Below, piece by piece: positions 1-12,000 of a stretch of 64,000 nucleotides of DNA. This DNA is from Erigeron canadensis (lineage: Eukaryota; Streptophyta; Magnoliopsida; Asterales; Asteraceae). A model generated the notes under the pieces. The model worked only from the letters and a program-made list of their open reading frames with translations. It had not been told where the DNA came from and made no database searches. Position 1 is the stretch's first letter; each line of letters opens with the position of its first letter. Location: NCBI RefSeq assembly GCF_010389155.1, contig NC_057763.1, forward strand, positions 45,986,645 through 46,050,644, written 5' to 3'. A program made the position numbers and the translations under genes.

Positions 1-704
1 AGGTTTTGTTCGTGGTAATATTCTGATCATTTTGTTGGTTTCAATTTTTCGATTAACCAAGTTTTGACGGTAGTTACCGTTTCTGACGAACATAGATAGG
101 ACTTGATTTTAGTTAGGGTTTGTGCGGATTGAGAATCTGAGCATTTTGGTGTTGCTTTTGAGTCTTAACTCGAAGAATCGAAAAAGAAATCTCGTTTTAA
201 ATTTTTTCCGGTGAACATTCGAATTTTTCCGACGAGTTGTTTTCTTCATTTGCTGCTCAAATACCGGCTTTACTAATTTGCATCATCATCATCAAAAAGC
301 AACTCAGATGGGTACAACTCATTCGAGTAAAAATGGTACATATATACAAGCATCATGTACAATCTTCTAAAGAGATGATGAAAGGTGGAAATCAGTTTTA
401 TTTCACAAAAAGAAGCCCAAAAAAAGATGATGATGATAACAGTGGCTTAATTTATTTTTGTGGACCCTCGTTACCTGCTTCTTTTCATCATCATTTTTTT
501 TAAAATCTTAATTAAATAAAGGTGGTCCAACACCTATACGTTTGTTGAAGTGAGGTGTGCAGGCAATAGTGTCCTTAAACTTTAGCGTTATACATACATT
601 GGATAGAATCTACATTTTTGATAAGTTATTTTCAAGTATGAAATTCAGAAAATCATGTCGCATATGAATTTGTTAATCTGAACTTTATACACGAATCATT
701 ATAA
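1..704. other. Unassigned left edge, no gene recognised
   Basis: No protein family is recognisable on either strand. The first 350 bases are less AT-biased than the flanks and read like an untranslated leader or promoter. The longest open frame (237-503) starts at TTG, ends in a His/Phe-rich run and resembles nothing known to me. A short ATG frame near 308 (MGTTHSS...) stops after about 20 codons. This could be the 5' edge of a gene lying mostly outside the window, but that is a guess. Confidence 0.3.
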
Positions 705-2214
705 GGCCAGTCCTTATATGTGCGTCCTATCGCGTCTGACGCACGCCACCCGGAGGACGCCATTAGCACGGGTGCGTCGTGGCTCGCGTCCGAGATGTTC
801 CTTCCGTGAATAGACGTGCGGCTTTGGTTGGTTGTGGGGCCCGAATTGTACGGTTGTTAAATTAAAAAAAAATAAAAATAAATTTCAAATCAACTTTTTA
901 AAAACAAACATCAAAAACAAATGGCTAGTAGCCATTCTTTAATTTTTTTCTTCTTAATTTTCATTTTCGATTTATACCACTTGCACACTACTATTTCAAA
1001 TAACAACCATTTAAAATATACAAATCTCTATCACCTACAAACCATTTTATCTTTCTCAAACCATTCCATAAACCATTTTATCAGTATTATGTATTTCATG
1101 TTTTTTTTCTTGTACTGTATTTTTTATTATTTTAATATCTTTTATTTTTAAGTAATGTGTATTTAACTATAATAAAATGTGTTTTTTTATTTTGTGTAAA
1201 AAAAATAAAATAATAAAATAGTGAATGAATAGTGAAGAAGTGGGCAGTATAAGGTAGAGGTGCAAATACCAGTTAACCGGTTCCGGTTATTTTTTTTAGT
1301 AACCGAAACCGGTTATTTTTTTTTAAAAAAAAACCGGTTTCGGTTAATCGGTACCGGTTAATAACCGGTTTGTATGTTGGAAAATATAAACCGATGAAAC
1401 CGATTCCGGTTTATAATAACCGGTTAACCGAAGTGGTTAACCTACCCAGTTAACCGGAAAAAAAATACAGCAGAATGTAATTATATATTGACATACCCTA
1501 TTATAGACCCACACCAGAACCAAACCCGCCGCTTCCAAATCGAATGAAATCCTCCCAAATCGAAGGACAAAAAAAAAACACAAAAATAAGTGTTTGGATC
1601 AATTACTTCAGATCTGTAACAAATGTAACAAATGGCAAGATTGAAAGGAGATAATGGAAGAGTAGCACAACAAGAAACAATGACGAAATCACCGTTTCCA
1701 CTCCTTATTCTTGTTTGAATCAAGATGCTGATGGTGATTTCAATATTCACTCTTCAATTGGATTGGACTCCCTTCTTGATCATCATGTATGTAATAATTA
1801 CTTAAAATTATATACATATATATATCATGTTTTGATTATATCTAGTTTTTGGATAAAGGGGTGTCGCTTGGGATATAGAAATAATATTATAGTCTGGTAA
1901 TAAATATATAGGTTAACCGGTTATTAGTTAATTATTTAATAAAAAACCGGTTATAGGTTAACCGGTTAATAATCGATTTTTGTTTTGAAAGTAAGGATCG
2001 ATTCCTAACCGACGGTTTATAGTAACCTATAACCGGTTTGTACAGTACCGGTTCTTAACCGGTTGGGTTAACCGGTTACATATCGGGTCGGTTAGGTTAA
2101 CCGTTTTTTTTTTACACCTCTAGTATAAGGGAGGGATGTTCTTAGAGAGAGAAAACTGATCAATAGTGGAAGGACGAATAAGTAGGGAATAAATGAGTAA
2201 TGTAAGGACTGGCC
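705..2214. mobile_element. Non-autonomous TIR element, split by a later hAT insertion
   Basis: The ends are inverted copies: GGCCAGTCCTTA at 705-716 and TAAGGACTGGCC at 2203-2214. The next three bases outside are taa and aaa, so a 3-bp target duplication (PIF/Harbinger-like) is possible but not exact. A complete hAT element with its own 8-bp duplication sits inside at 1255-2122, so the original length was about 634 bp. The left arm (720-850) is GC-rich with repeated GACGCACG-like words, unlike the rest of the neighbourhood. No coding capacity is seen. Confidence 0.6.
1255..2122. mobile_element. hAT-type non-autonomous element, AACCGG-rich ends
   Basis: Terminal inverted repeats TAGAGGTGCAAA (1255) and TTTACACCTCTA (ending 2122) are flanked by a perfect 8-bp direct repeat GTATAAGG at 1247-1254 and 2123-2130. 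An 8-bp duplication and TAG.G.TG ends are hallmarks of the hAT superfamily. The subterminal 150-250 bp on both sides are packed with AACCGGTT words, likely transposase binding sites. The middle (about 1480-1900) is unlike the ends; a stretch near 1710-1785 reads without stops and is followed by GTATGT, so a captured exon fragment is conceivable. Confidence 0.85.
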
Positions 2215-2351
2215 AAAGATTGCATTATTCGATCTTGACCTAAGAAAAAGGAAATTCTTGCTCCTTAATTTTTTTATGAATATATAAACTAGGGTAAAAT
2301 AGTAAGACATGAGATTTGATAACCACATGTGAAGGGTTTATGTATAAAGTT

Positions 2352-2838
2352 CATCACAACAAAAATGTCAATTGCTCACATTTATTTGTTTGCATTTTTA
2401 AAAAGTATGAAAAATATGTTAATTTGTTCATATTTTAATTTGTATAAAAAAAATCACACTTAGAATTGTGAAAAAAAATTATAGAAAAACCATACGTTTT
2501 TCACAAATATAAATGTATAAACAAAATTTTTACATTTAAAAGTGTGAGAACTAATTTGTCACACTCAAATTACTCGCACTTCCTATTGTGTGAGGAAACT
2601 TGGTGTTTACTTCCATACTTTTAAGTGTGAACAATTATATATTTTTACACAATTGAAAATGTGAAGTTTTGTTTCCACACATATAATTGTGAAAAAACTT
2701 TGATTTTTTAACTTTATTCACACTTTCAAATGTGAGTTTTTATCACACATTTATAAGTGTGAATAAATTAACAATTTATAAATATTTTTAAAAAATGTGA
2801 AAAAATGGGTGTTAATAATTAACATATTTGTTGTAGTG
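2352..2838. mobile_element. CACTA-like small element with AAGTGTGA arrays
   Basis: The right end read inward is CACTACAACAAATATG, the classic CACTA terminus. The left end is a degraded CATCACAACAAAAATG. Between them the 487 bp consist largely of short words such as TCACACTT and AAGTGTGAA in both orientations, as expected of CACTA subterminal repeats. The flanking 3-mers (gtt and att) do not match exactly, so the insertion is old or one end has eroded. No transposase frame. Confidence 0.6.
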
Positions 2839-2872
2839 ATTTGATACAAACATATATTTTCTTTTCTCATTT

Positions 2873-2899
<27 letters not shown>
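2873..2899. repeat. CA dinucleotide microsatellite
   Basis: About 13 uninterrupted CA units directly right of the CACTA-like element. Confidence 0.9.
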
Positions 2900-2903
<4 letters not shown>

Positions 2904-3752
2904 CATACAAGATAGGTACACGCGCAATGCGGTAGCGGTGGTGGTAACGATGTAGTTATTAATCTAAAAGTAATTGATGTAAACGGTAGTATAGTATTTT
3001 ATGGTTAAGAGATATATCTTTTGTATATAATTTTATTAAGAGTATTATATAGATATTAGGTGGAAATATTTTAATTAATAAATAAAAAAGATAGATAGTT
3101 TGGATAAATACGATTGGAAAATATATTAGTAATGTATTTGATAGATTTAGTGTGTGAGTTAAAAATGTTGAAAATTAAAGGTATAAAGATGAAAAGAGGG
3201 GAGAGTAATTTGTTTTATAATAGAGTATATATATATATATATAAGAAATTAAGATGAAATGAGTTTATATCTAAACCTACGCACATGATAGTCACATATT
3301 CTTATATTTATGCATGTATATATATCCTCCTAAGTGTATGATAAATAGTCATTTTATAACTTTTGCTTAATTTAACAAAAAAAATTATATAAGGAAAAAA
3401 TAGTAACAAAGAAAAAAAATGATATTTATAAAAAGCCTTACCAAGAAAAATTATGTGAGATAAAAACTCATTGAAAAGAAAAAAAGTGCAACGCGTATAA
3501 TATGTACGCATTGAGTTGTCATGTGTGATGCAACTATTAAATTATAATGTTTTTTACATCTTTTAAATCGAAATAATAAATTATAAAATGATAAACTCGT
3601 TAAAAACAAAATATATGGATTACATATTTTTTTTTTCTTTTATAAGATCAGTAACAAAATTCAATGTTGTTTTGCTAGACCTAATATTTATAAAAAGATA
3701 CATGTCTATTTATTATTTAGGTTAAGTGTGCTAGAATGTAACTAACAATCAA
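2900..3752. other. AT-rich intergenic with a Helitron 3'-end relic
   Basis: At about 2915-2990 a minus-strand motif (CGCATTGCGCGTG after a CCACCGCTACC run) resembles the hairpin found at Helitron 3' ends. The neighbouring AATTGATGTAAA words recur near 26815 and 55535, so all three look like relics of one family. The terminal CTAG is lost here. The rest is plain AT-rich sequence with TA repeats near 3225-3242. Confidence 0.35.
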
Positions 3753-4101
3753 TGATTAGTTGGTGTAGTGGTTTGGAGTTCACTTGATAACCTATTATAA
3801 GTCTCAGGTTTGAATCCTCATTGCACCAACTTTGAGATATAAATTAGTACTTCTATGAAGGCTTGACTTGGGTATACCCAGGTTCAAGTCTGAGGGGTCA
3901 AGGTTTACCCTTATTAATTATCGTGCTTTCGGGCGGATTAGTAGTGAGTTTTCTCCCCATTGGGTATTTAAAATAGGCATTTCTAATTGAAGGGAGCTTT
4001 ATAGCGCGAACCCAGTTAAGACAATATATGTTAGATCTCTCGGTGTCGAATCATGATACGAAATTTCAAGCGAAATTCACCTTTCAATTAAAAAAAAAAA
4101 A
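3753..4101 (+). mobile_element. tRNA-derived SINE, shared-body family, head type 1
   Basis: The head contains a box A-like TAGTTGGTGTAGTGG (about 3757) and a box B-like GGTTTGAATCC (about 3808), the internal Pol III promoter of tRNA-derived SINEs. The body holds the marker words GGGTATACCC, TAGCGCGAACCCAGTTAAGA and TTAGATCTCTCGGTGTC, and it ends in an A-run at 4090-4101. The same body recurs at 60441-61793 and 45121-45484 but with a different tRNA-like head. Target duplications are not clear. Confidence 0.7.
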
Positions 4102-4412
4102 TTTACTATGTCTTAAAAGTTACAGTGTGCACGAACTCAAGTAAACCTTTATTGTATGCATAAAAATTGTTTTTGATCGACCGATAAAACATTACATGTA
4201 ACATGTTAAAAAATTTCTCTATGAGATGCCACGTATAATATGTTACATTATTTAAACATTTTTATTAAATTTATGCATAAAATAAAAGTTACTCTACACC
4301 TTATAACTTTTCGCACCTTATAACTTTTCGAGCATCGTTAGTAACAAACGCACTAAACCCTATTATTTGATGTATTTCACTTCTTATTTGGGTACCATCT
4401 AACATTTCACCA

Positions 4413-4425
4413 CCTTATATATTTT
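4413..4425 (+). promoter_or_regulatory. TATA box of the ERF gene
   Basis: CTTATATATTTTA lies about 135 bp upstream of the ERF start codon, followed by a pyrimidine-rich leader with CTTCTC and CTCTTCC words. The position fits a core promoter with a leader of roughly 100 bp. Called from motif and position only. Confidence 0.5.
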
Positions 4426-4556
4426 ACATTTCACAAACACTTCACATCCAACTTCTGAAAACCATTTTTACCTTTTGACTTCCATTTCTCCTCTCTTCCT
4501 CTTCAAACACAAAAAATAAATAATAATAAAAAAAAATATCTTTTAACAATCAAAGA

Positions 4557-5057
4557 ATGGCATCTCCTGGACACTACAGGGGAGTAAGGAAGAGACCATG
4601 GGGGCGTTACGCAGCCGAAATACGTGACCCATGGAAGAAAACCCGTGTTTGGTTAGGCACTTTTGATACCCCTGAAGAAGCCGCTTTAGCTTACGACGGC
4701 GCCGCCCGTTCTCTCCGTGGTCCTAAAGCCAAAACCAACTTTCCGTCACCATCTCCTCCTCCCCCATCTTTGACTCTTGACCTTAACCATTTTCCTACCC
4801 ATCAACATATTAGGTGGGTGGCGGCGCCTCCAACTAGACAAATGCTGGCCGGTAGTGACTTTGAGTTCCTTCGCACTCGTTATAACAACACTCATGGTGG
4901 CGTGATGGTGGTGGGTCATGATGGCCGTGGGTCCCGTGAAGGTGGTGCGGCGGTTGAAGTTGGCGGTGGTGATGGGAATACGGCGGCTGGGATCTTTGGG
5001 ATAGTGAGGCGTGGTTTGGGTATAGACTTGAATGAGCCACCACCTATTTGGATGTGA
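4557..5057 (+). CDS. ERF-family transcriptional repressor with EAR motifs
   Basis: Intronless 166-residue protein. A single AP2/ERF DNA-binding domain fills residues 7-63 ([19 protein letters not shown], then [16 protein letters not shown]). AEIRD and the WLG element mark the ERF rather than the DREB group, so GCC-box binding is expected. The C-terminus carries DLNEPP (157-162), the DLNxxP form of the EAR repression motif that recruits TOPLESS or SAP18-type corepressors. This layout (AP2 domain near the N-terminus, short length, terminal EAR) fits ERF subgroup VIIIa, near AtERF11/AtERF12. A second EAR-like segment LTLDLNHFP lies at 72-80, right after the AP2 domain, and satisfies both LxLxL and DLNxxP. 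The first ATG follows an A-rich context (AAAGAATGG) and begins just before the domain. The reading frame has high GC for this region. Nuclear location is inferred from the family. Confidence 0.95.
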   Translation: MASPGHYRGVRKRPWGRYAAEIRDPWKKTRVWLGTFDTPEEAALAYDGAARSLRGPKAKTNFPSPSPPPPSLTLDLNHFPTHQHIRWVAAPPTRQMLAGSDFEFLRTRYNNTHGGVMVVGHDGRGSREGGAAVEVGGGDGNTAAGIFGIVRRGLGIDLNEPPPIWM

Positions 5058-6523
5058 AATGTTGTGTTTAATTCCTAGGCTAACTTTTTATCACAACGAC
5101 GTCGTTTTGTGACCTTTTCTTTTGAAAAAAGTGGATTTTAGTATGAGAGACAATTGGTGTCAATCAAAAGCTTCTTTTTGTTAATATGAAACTTGATTGA
5201 TGATTTTAAGGGCAGTTTTGTTATGAAATATATGTTATATGTTTTAGTTGTAAGCCCTTCTATGTAAAGTATCATAAGTTTATATATATATCCATGACTA
5301 ATCTAGTATTCTACATTCTTCCATATGTGAATTTGGACTAAAGTCAGTATGTTTCTTTGTGCTTGTAGTGTTAGTTGCAATCCTTTTTTTTTTTCATGCA
5401 CACATATGCAAAATTAAAATTAGAAAATGTATGTTGATTTTGGTTCTAATTGATGAGTTCGAGATGTATGTTCTTTAAGAGTTGTTTATTGCATTTACCT
5501 AATTTTAGTCACGCATGAATGTTAGTTTCCAATGAATATGGAATTGGTTGTCATTTTCTGACCCATTCAAACAATTGCGTATTTATGGTTACTTACTTTT
5601 ATGATGTTACATAGATTTAGCTAATTAATTTTCATTTGGCTGATGCTCATTAAAGGATCAATACGAGGATTAAAACCCTTTTGATTAGTGTTGGGCATCA
5701 AAGTTGGGGTGTTTGATCAAAAAAAAAACTTGTTTAGAAGACGAGTTTTTAGATAGAAACCAATCAAGAAGAATTTCAAATAAATTGATCGAGAACCAAA
5801 TACATATTGTTTTTCAATTACTCGAAATCATGCCATCAAAAGTCACAAGTACTAAAGGCGCTTTTGGTTCACATAATGTTTTTGGAAGAAATATAACTTT
5901 TTGAAGGAATGAAATTTGACGAAATGTTTTTGATTTTTTGAGAATTCAAGTGACATCTCAAAGGAATGAAGATTCCATTAAATGATGAAATATTTTCATT
6001 CCTACGAAATGAAATTTAATTCTAATTCCATGAGATTTTATCAAATTTTAAAACGTGACCTAAATAGTAAATATGCACATGTGATTGGAGGAGCTGTTTG
6101 GTGATGTCATTATGATATGTTGGGACAATGGGACGGGTACAAGTATATTTATTAAGTACATACACGTATGTCTGCATTCAATTAAGAAACCTGATGTACA
6201 ATTGACATCGGTACATGAGATACCATACATTTGAGCAAACATTAAATTTTATGCGTGATATATTTGTGGATGATATTAACTAACGTGACAAATGACATTC
6301 TTTACGTGTGAGTGTGTGACCAATATTTAGACCCTTGGCAAATGAAGGTCAAATATAGTGAAGCAAAATAATACACAAGCACAAGCTCTCGTAAGAGTTT
6401 TCTTTGTATGATTCCAATTTCACATTGTCTCGGTTGTGTGTGCAACACTCGTGACTCGTCATATATCTTCTGGAAAAACTTGTATGAATCCAATGTATTT
6501 TTCGCTTCAGGCATACCTTTTGG
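5058..6523. other. Intergenic, ERF 3' region and MITE-like debris
   Basis: The first 250 bases are probably the 3' untranslated region of the ERF gene. Around 5858-6060 words such as GCTTTTGGTTCACATAATG and GGAATGAAATTT resemble Tourist-like element ends, but the right end does not close as an inverted repeat, so no element is called. Nothing else is recognised. Confidence 0.4.
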
Positions 6524-6531
6524 GTTATGTA

Positions 6532-7253
6532 CAGGGCCGGTTGTACGGTGACGCAGGGGGTGCTGGTGAGCCAGGCCCACCTCTTATAAGGGCCCATTTT
6601 TTCTTTTTTAAAGTTATTTTTATATGCATATGTGTTAATGACGGAAAGTAAATTACACAGCGTGAACTGAATCACTGATGGAAATGATGACCCCCACTTC
6701 TTTTTTGTTTTATTGTCCTTTTACAGATAATATCCTTGTTAATGTTTAACTTCATAACTTACCCCTATACTTTATGGTTAGCTTTTTGCTTTTGAGTTTA
6801 GTATGATATCCTTTTATTTTTACAACATTTAACACTATGACATCATATTTGGAAAAAACACTTCTTTTTTTTATTTCCTCTTATAAGTTTTAATCATGTT
6901 ATAGAAATTACTAAATTGTCTTTTCCTTTAAATCTATTATATTTTTTTATATAAACAAAAATAATGATGTGGAATCAATATATTGAGATTTTAATATGGT
7001 ATTTAAAGGTAAAAGTGGTTCAATGTAGTTAGTCGATCAATGTATTGCTTATGTGACATAAATAAATTAAGTTTTAGTGTGGTGGGTTTAAGATGGTCTA
7101 AATTAAAAAAGTGAAAAGAGAGCGCACGATCTATTTAAAAATATAGATATAAACTAGAATATGAATATATATATATATATATCATTTTAGAGGCCCACTT
7201 TTTATTCTTGAACCAAGTTCAGAAAAATTTTTATATTCTCAGAGACGGCACTG
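6532..7253. mobile_element. hAT-type non-autonomous element with 8-bp TSD
   Basis: Perfect 8-bp direct repeats GTTATGTA at 6524-6531 and 7254-7261 flank a 722-bp element. Its ends are CAGGGCCGG on the left and, read inward from the right, CAGTGCCGTCTCTGAG, so only a short CAG-GCCG inverted repeat remains. The inside is AT-rich and non-coding. The exact duplication makes the boundaries firm. Confidence 0.85.
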
Positions 7254-7349
7254 GTTATGTAAATCTTTATGGCTAGAGAATAATTATACACAATTAAAAA
7301 CCAACTTGAAAGTTACAAGTTTCGATGCATAGAGTGCAATACTTCTTTA

Positions 7350-7792
7350 CTTCTAATAATATTCACTTTTTTTTTCCTTTTTATTACAATACTTTTTTTT
7401 ACTTTGCTTCTATTCAATTTTACCCCTTAAAATTTTTATATTTATCTTTTACCACCATTAAAGCTTTACTTTCATTTTTTACACTAAAGTTTTGAGTTCT
7501 CATGTCTCTATAAAAACATTTTTACACCATTTTATGGTTTTAACTTTAAACTGATGGTTTTATTATTTTCTTCCAATTCGATATATATAACATTTTTTAA
7601 TACATACAGTAATAATTTTCATCATCGTTATATTTTAGTTACATGACACATTTAAATTATAACTGTATATTACATCATCATTGTTAGAGTGTTATTATTT
7701 GCATTGATATAGTTATTGTTTTGGTTTATATTTTTATATCTTAAGAGTATTATTTTTAATGTTTTTACACGTTTTGTTTTCTATAGCTACAT

Positions 7793-7831
<39 letters not shown>

Positions 7832-7939
7832 TTTAGGTTATAAGTATTTTGTATTACACTAATACTACTATATATTACTTGTATCTAAAACTTTATTGTA
7901 AAAACATATTTTGCGGCAACGCATGGGTAATATGACTAG
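7350..7939 (+). mobile_element. Helitron-like element, 3' end defined, 5' end uncertain
   Basis: The right edge reads TTGCGGCAACGCATGGG, then TAATATGA, then CTAG followed by T: a short hairpin about ten bases before a CTRR terminus, as in plant Helitrons. The 5' TC end is not certain; the body before it is pyrimidine-rich from about 7340. It includes a T-run of about 30 bases near 7795-7827. Confidence 0.5.
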
Positions 7940-8740
7940 TCTATAACAATTTACCAAATACTTTTGCAATGCATGTGTTTCTTTTTATTGACTAGGTAAT
8001 AAAAAAAAAAAATTTCAAGGTTGGACTTTCGGACCAGCTGGACTTCATATTCTGGAGTGTCGAAAAAAATAACATTCTCGGTTGATTATTTTTTTTTATT
8101 TTGAAAATGATATATATCCTTTTAAAAAAATCTCCTAGTAATTTTCTTAACTCTATGATTATGAAATTTGTTGAATTCAAAAGATAGGTTAGGAGAGAAT
8201 TAGCTTATTACATTTTTCATGTATTCATGGCATTAAGAGGATGTAGTAAGGTGACGTTTGTTTTCGACTTAATAAATTAAATTGTGACTTAATCAAAAAT
8301 ACTTAATCCATTAAGTCATCAAAAGTGTTTGTTTTTTGGACTTACTAAACAAAAAATAACTGTATTAACTTAATCCATACAGACATTATTTATCCATTCA
8401 GTCACTTAATCAATTCAGTCACTTAATGGTTAAAAAAATAAACAGACATACTTTAAGTGGATATATCAATATATTTATTTTTAACTGGATACTCAAGCTT
8501 AAGCATTGGGCCTATGAAAAAGCTAGTAGTAATTTTTATTAAGATATTGGGCCAGGCAGAAAACTACTGAATACAATCTTGATAAAGGCTTATATTAATG
8601 GGCTCACAAGCAATGACGTATAGTTTATCAAAACACTTCCATAAAGTATCTATCAAGCTCTTTAAAGTTTGTTTTGTCTGATAGTTTGATGGTTATCTTT
8701 TTCCACCTTTTTTTTTCTCAGCAAAACTGTATAATAAGCA
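7940..8740. other. Intergenic with a weak MITE candidate
   Basis: A possible Tourist-like element at about 8250-8455 starts GTGACGTTTGTTTT and ends AAATAAACAGACATAC, which is imperfectly inverted. Its inside repeats GACTTAAT and TTAAGTCA words. The boundaries are unproven. The rest lies upstream of the CCCH gene; TATAAATATAAAT near 8744-8756 could serve as a TATA element. Confidence 0.3.
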
Positions 8741-9021
8741 GTGTATAAATATAAATTTTTTCTCAAATACACCTGCATAATAATTAGTAAAGGTGTATCT
8801 AGGAATTTTTTTTATTTGGAATTTGGGGGTCTTGGTCATGATTCTGGAATCCAAACATACCATACAATAATAACAATAACTGCAACGCTTATTTCTGATC
8901 AAAACCCCCCCGTTTTTCTTTTAATTAAATTGTCTGTTGACTCACACCTACCAAACATAAAATATTCCGCACACTGCCTTAGCTCACAATCACAACCTAT
9001 TCATCCAACCTACCCCCTGAA

Positions 9022-12000
9022 ATGCCTTCCGCAGCTCTTCCGACCGCCGGCGATCAATCCCCGACCGGATCGGATTCCGATGAATACGAATACGAAGAAA
9101 TTGAAGTCGAGGAAGAAATCGAAGTTGAAGAAGAGGTTTCCGATGACGGTGAAGATGAAAATGGAGAAGCTTCCGATGACGAAGAAGAAATCCAACAACA
9201 AAAACTAAAAAGTGAGTTATCTTATATCCACTTTTTAATTTTATTATTAATTTTTTTTTTTATGATACGTGTCAATGTGTGTATGTATTTTAGTCTAAGT
9301 GCATTGCATGTGTATGTAATTATAACAACAGAGAGCTACCTTTGACTTAGAATTATAAAAATCAACTATTTACTTCAATTTTAATTGATTTTGAAGAAAA
9401 TCTTAAGCTTATGTAAATTTGTAATAAGTCGAAAAGATGTTATTGATGTATCGAAATAAAATGTAGGTGATTTAGTAAGATGATATGTGTGTGTGGTGGT
9501 GTGGTTGTAGTGGATTTGATATTAGGAAATCAAGTGTAGCTTTCTTTTTTTTTTGGATATTTGCAATAGTAATATATGGAGTTTTATGTTTGCTCCGTAA
9601 ATACTTTGAGTTAGCGAACATACGTTGATGGTTTGACGGTCTCCTCATTGCATTAATTTCGTCCCCCCCCCCCCCTTTAGTTTTTCCCGGTTTTTGAGCG
9701 AACGTCTTTCTTTTTCTCCTTCTCTTTGCTACGTGTGATTCCTTCGTATTCGATTCTTGTAGATTTTGGGTTTGACTTTCTTAGATATTATCTGTTACGT
9801 CATACTATGTTGAGTGTTAGATATGTGGATTTAATAAATGTTACCAGAGTAATTCTGTCTTGCCACTCTGTTAGTAGTACTCTCGTTTTAGGTATAGCAG
9901 TTTGACAGCTCTATTATTTGTATAAATAGAAGAAGGGGGGGGTTTAGAATAATGCATAAATTCTAAACATCAGTTCACGTTTAATCTGTTTTTGTCCACC
10001 CCAATATTTTTTTTTTCTTTCTTCTGTCCGCTTATGATATGAGAAAACTTCTGCACATCGTTATCTGTCAGTTAATCAAAATCACACCATGTGGTTTCGG
10101 GCTTTCGGCGTCTTTCTCCAGTTGATCTGAATTTACCACTTCTTTTGCATCTCTTGTATCTGTCTCTTCAAATAAAATGTAGGCGTTTAGTGAATAAGAT
10201 GCAGAGCTTTGGATAAAAGAACGTGTTTGCAGATATCTAATAGTAGTGTATGTATTAGATATGCTGTTTTATAATGTTGGTCTTCCTTTAGAAATTCTTA
10301 ATATATAATAATTATGAAATATGGTGACTGTTGAGGATCATGGATTTGGAATCTGATTGCTGATCATAGATACCCCGGGCCTTTGCAGGGGAAGAAGCGA
10401 TCATGACCGATGATGAAAAACCTTCTCAACGTGATGGTGGAATGATGAGTACTGACACCCGTAACCCATTCGATGATACTGGTAAAGGGACTGATGATGA
10501 AAAGGCGTCTCAGTGTGATGGTGTAATAGTGAGTGCTAACACATGTAATCCACTCAATGAAATCAAGGAAGAAGTGTCTGGTGGAGATTCAGTTACCAAT
10601 CTCAATGCCCCCAAAGAAATTCCACATCCTGCAGGACAAACTACACAAATGAGTGCTAAGGATGTCAATGATGCACTTATTAAGGAATCCAGGTGCAATT
10701 CCTTCTAAGTACTTGATCTTTAGTTAATGACTGATGCTGGTCATTAATGGCTTTAGTCTCCTATCCAGACCCTGGAATGAAGTACTAATATCTTTTAGGT
10801 TTTCCAGGTCAGAGGTTGCCCTGATAAGAACTAGAAGCGTGTCACCTGCACTGGAAACTAATGAAGGAAACAAACGACCCACTCTGATATGCGATTTCTT
10901 TGTGAAGGGTTGGTGCATCAAGGGGAACTCTTGTAGGTTTCGTCACATGAAAGACCCTATGGATGGTGAACAACAAATGGAGAGTTATATACCTGCATAT
11001 CAGAAAGGTGAACCTCAGGATGATAAAGGTAATCCATATATATTTGGGAATTATATATTAAAGAACTTCTATTATATAGATATCTAAGTCCTTGTTGCCA
11101 TATCAGGTCTGGCCACTTCTGCAGCTGCACCAACTATCGATGGTTCTGCTGAAACAATCGAGCTACAGAAGTCCAATGAGAGTCCAAGGACAAAGGTGAA
11201 TCCTGAGTCACAAAAAGATAATCTTGCAACGATTTCATCATTTGGTGACAAGGGGAAGGAGGGTTTGCAAGAGAATCAGCACTTGGACAAAGATAAACCT
11301 ACTGTGGGTGCAGATAGTTCACTGCATGAAACTTTGAGTAACCCATTCATAGGTTCTGACATTCATAGAAACAGTTGGGTTTCTTCTTATGCAACATCTA
11401 TCGAAGAATGTGGTGGTAGAGGATATCAATATGAATTTCACAATCACAAGATGCCCACTTCTAATTTTTACCTAAGTTATAGCTCAAGTTCTTTTCAGCC
11501 AACTACTCGAATGTCACCATCCAATCATAGTTCAGTCAGGCCATCGACATTGTTAACTTCCTCATTTCCCGGTTCTGAATCAGAAGTATATCGCAGCAAT
11601 GGGGTTCCTCTTCATTTGGCTGGATATGCATCTAAATTTTCAACTTACAATTGGGAGCCATCAAAGCCTTTCCGGTCAGCATTTCTTATCTCACAAGGAA
11701 TATCTACTCCAGATATCCAGTATGATCCACTTCGTGATAGTATTGAGCCAGTAAAGATTGGAGATAAGGTCTCCAAGTGTTCTTCTTCTAGTCCACTAAA
11801 GATTGGAGATAAGGTCACCAAATTTTCTTCTACTCGAGCACCATCCATCTCTAGCACACATTCACCAAAGAACATCAATCCACCTCAAAAGGAGACATTT
11901 GGTACGGACTATGGATCTAGTCATGTAAATGGAGATGATAATGATTATGATATGGACGTGGATAGTAATGATTGTGAGTTGTTCACCTCTCAAAAGGGTG

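Noticed and set aside
237..503. 88-codon open frame at the left edge
   Set aside because: It starts at TTG rather than ATG, is low-complexity (His and Lys/Asp runs) and matches no family I know.
5858..6062. Tourist-like MITE after the ERF gene
   Set aside because: Left-end words are suggestive, but the right end is not an inverted match and no target duplication is seen.
8741..9208. 155-codon open frame overlapping the start of the CCCH gene
   Set aside because: It is in a different frame from the acidic exon 1 and its C-terminal Lys run is the shadow of the Glu/Asp codons.
9662..9675. C-run and other homopolymers in intron 1 of the CCCH gene
   Set aside because: Ordinary low-complexity intron sequence without evident function.
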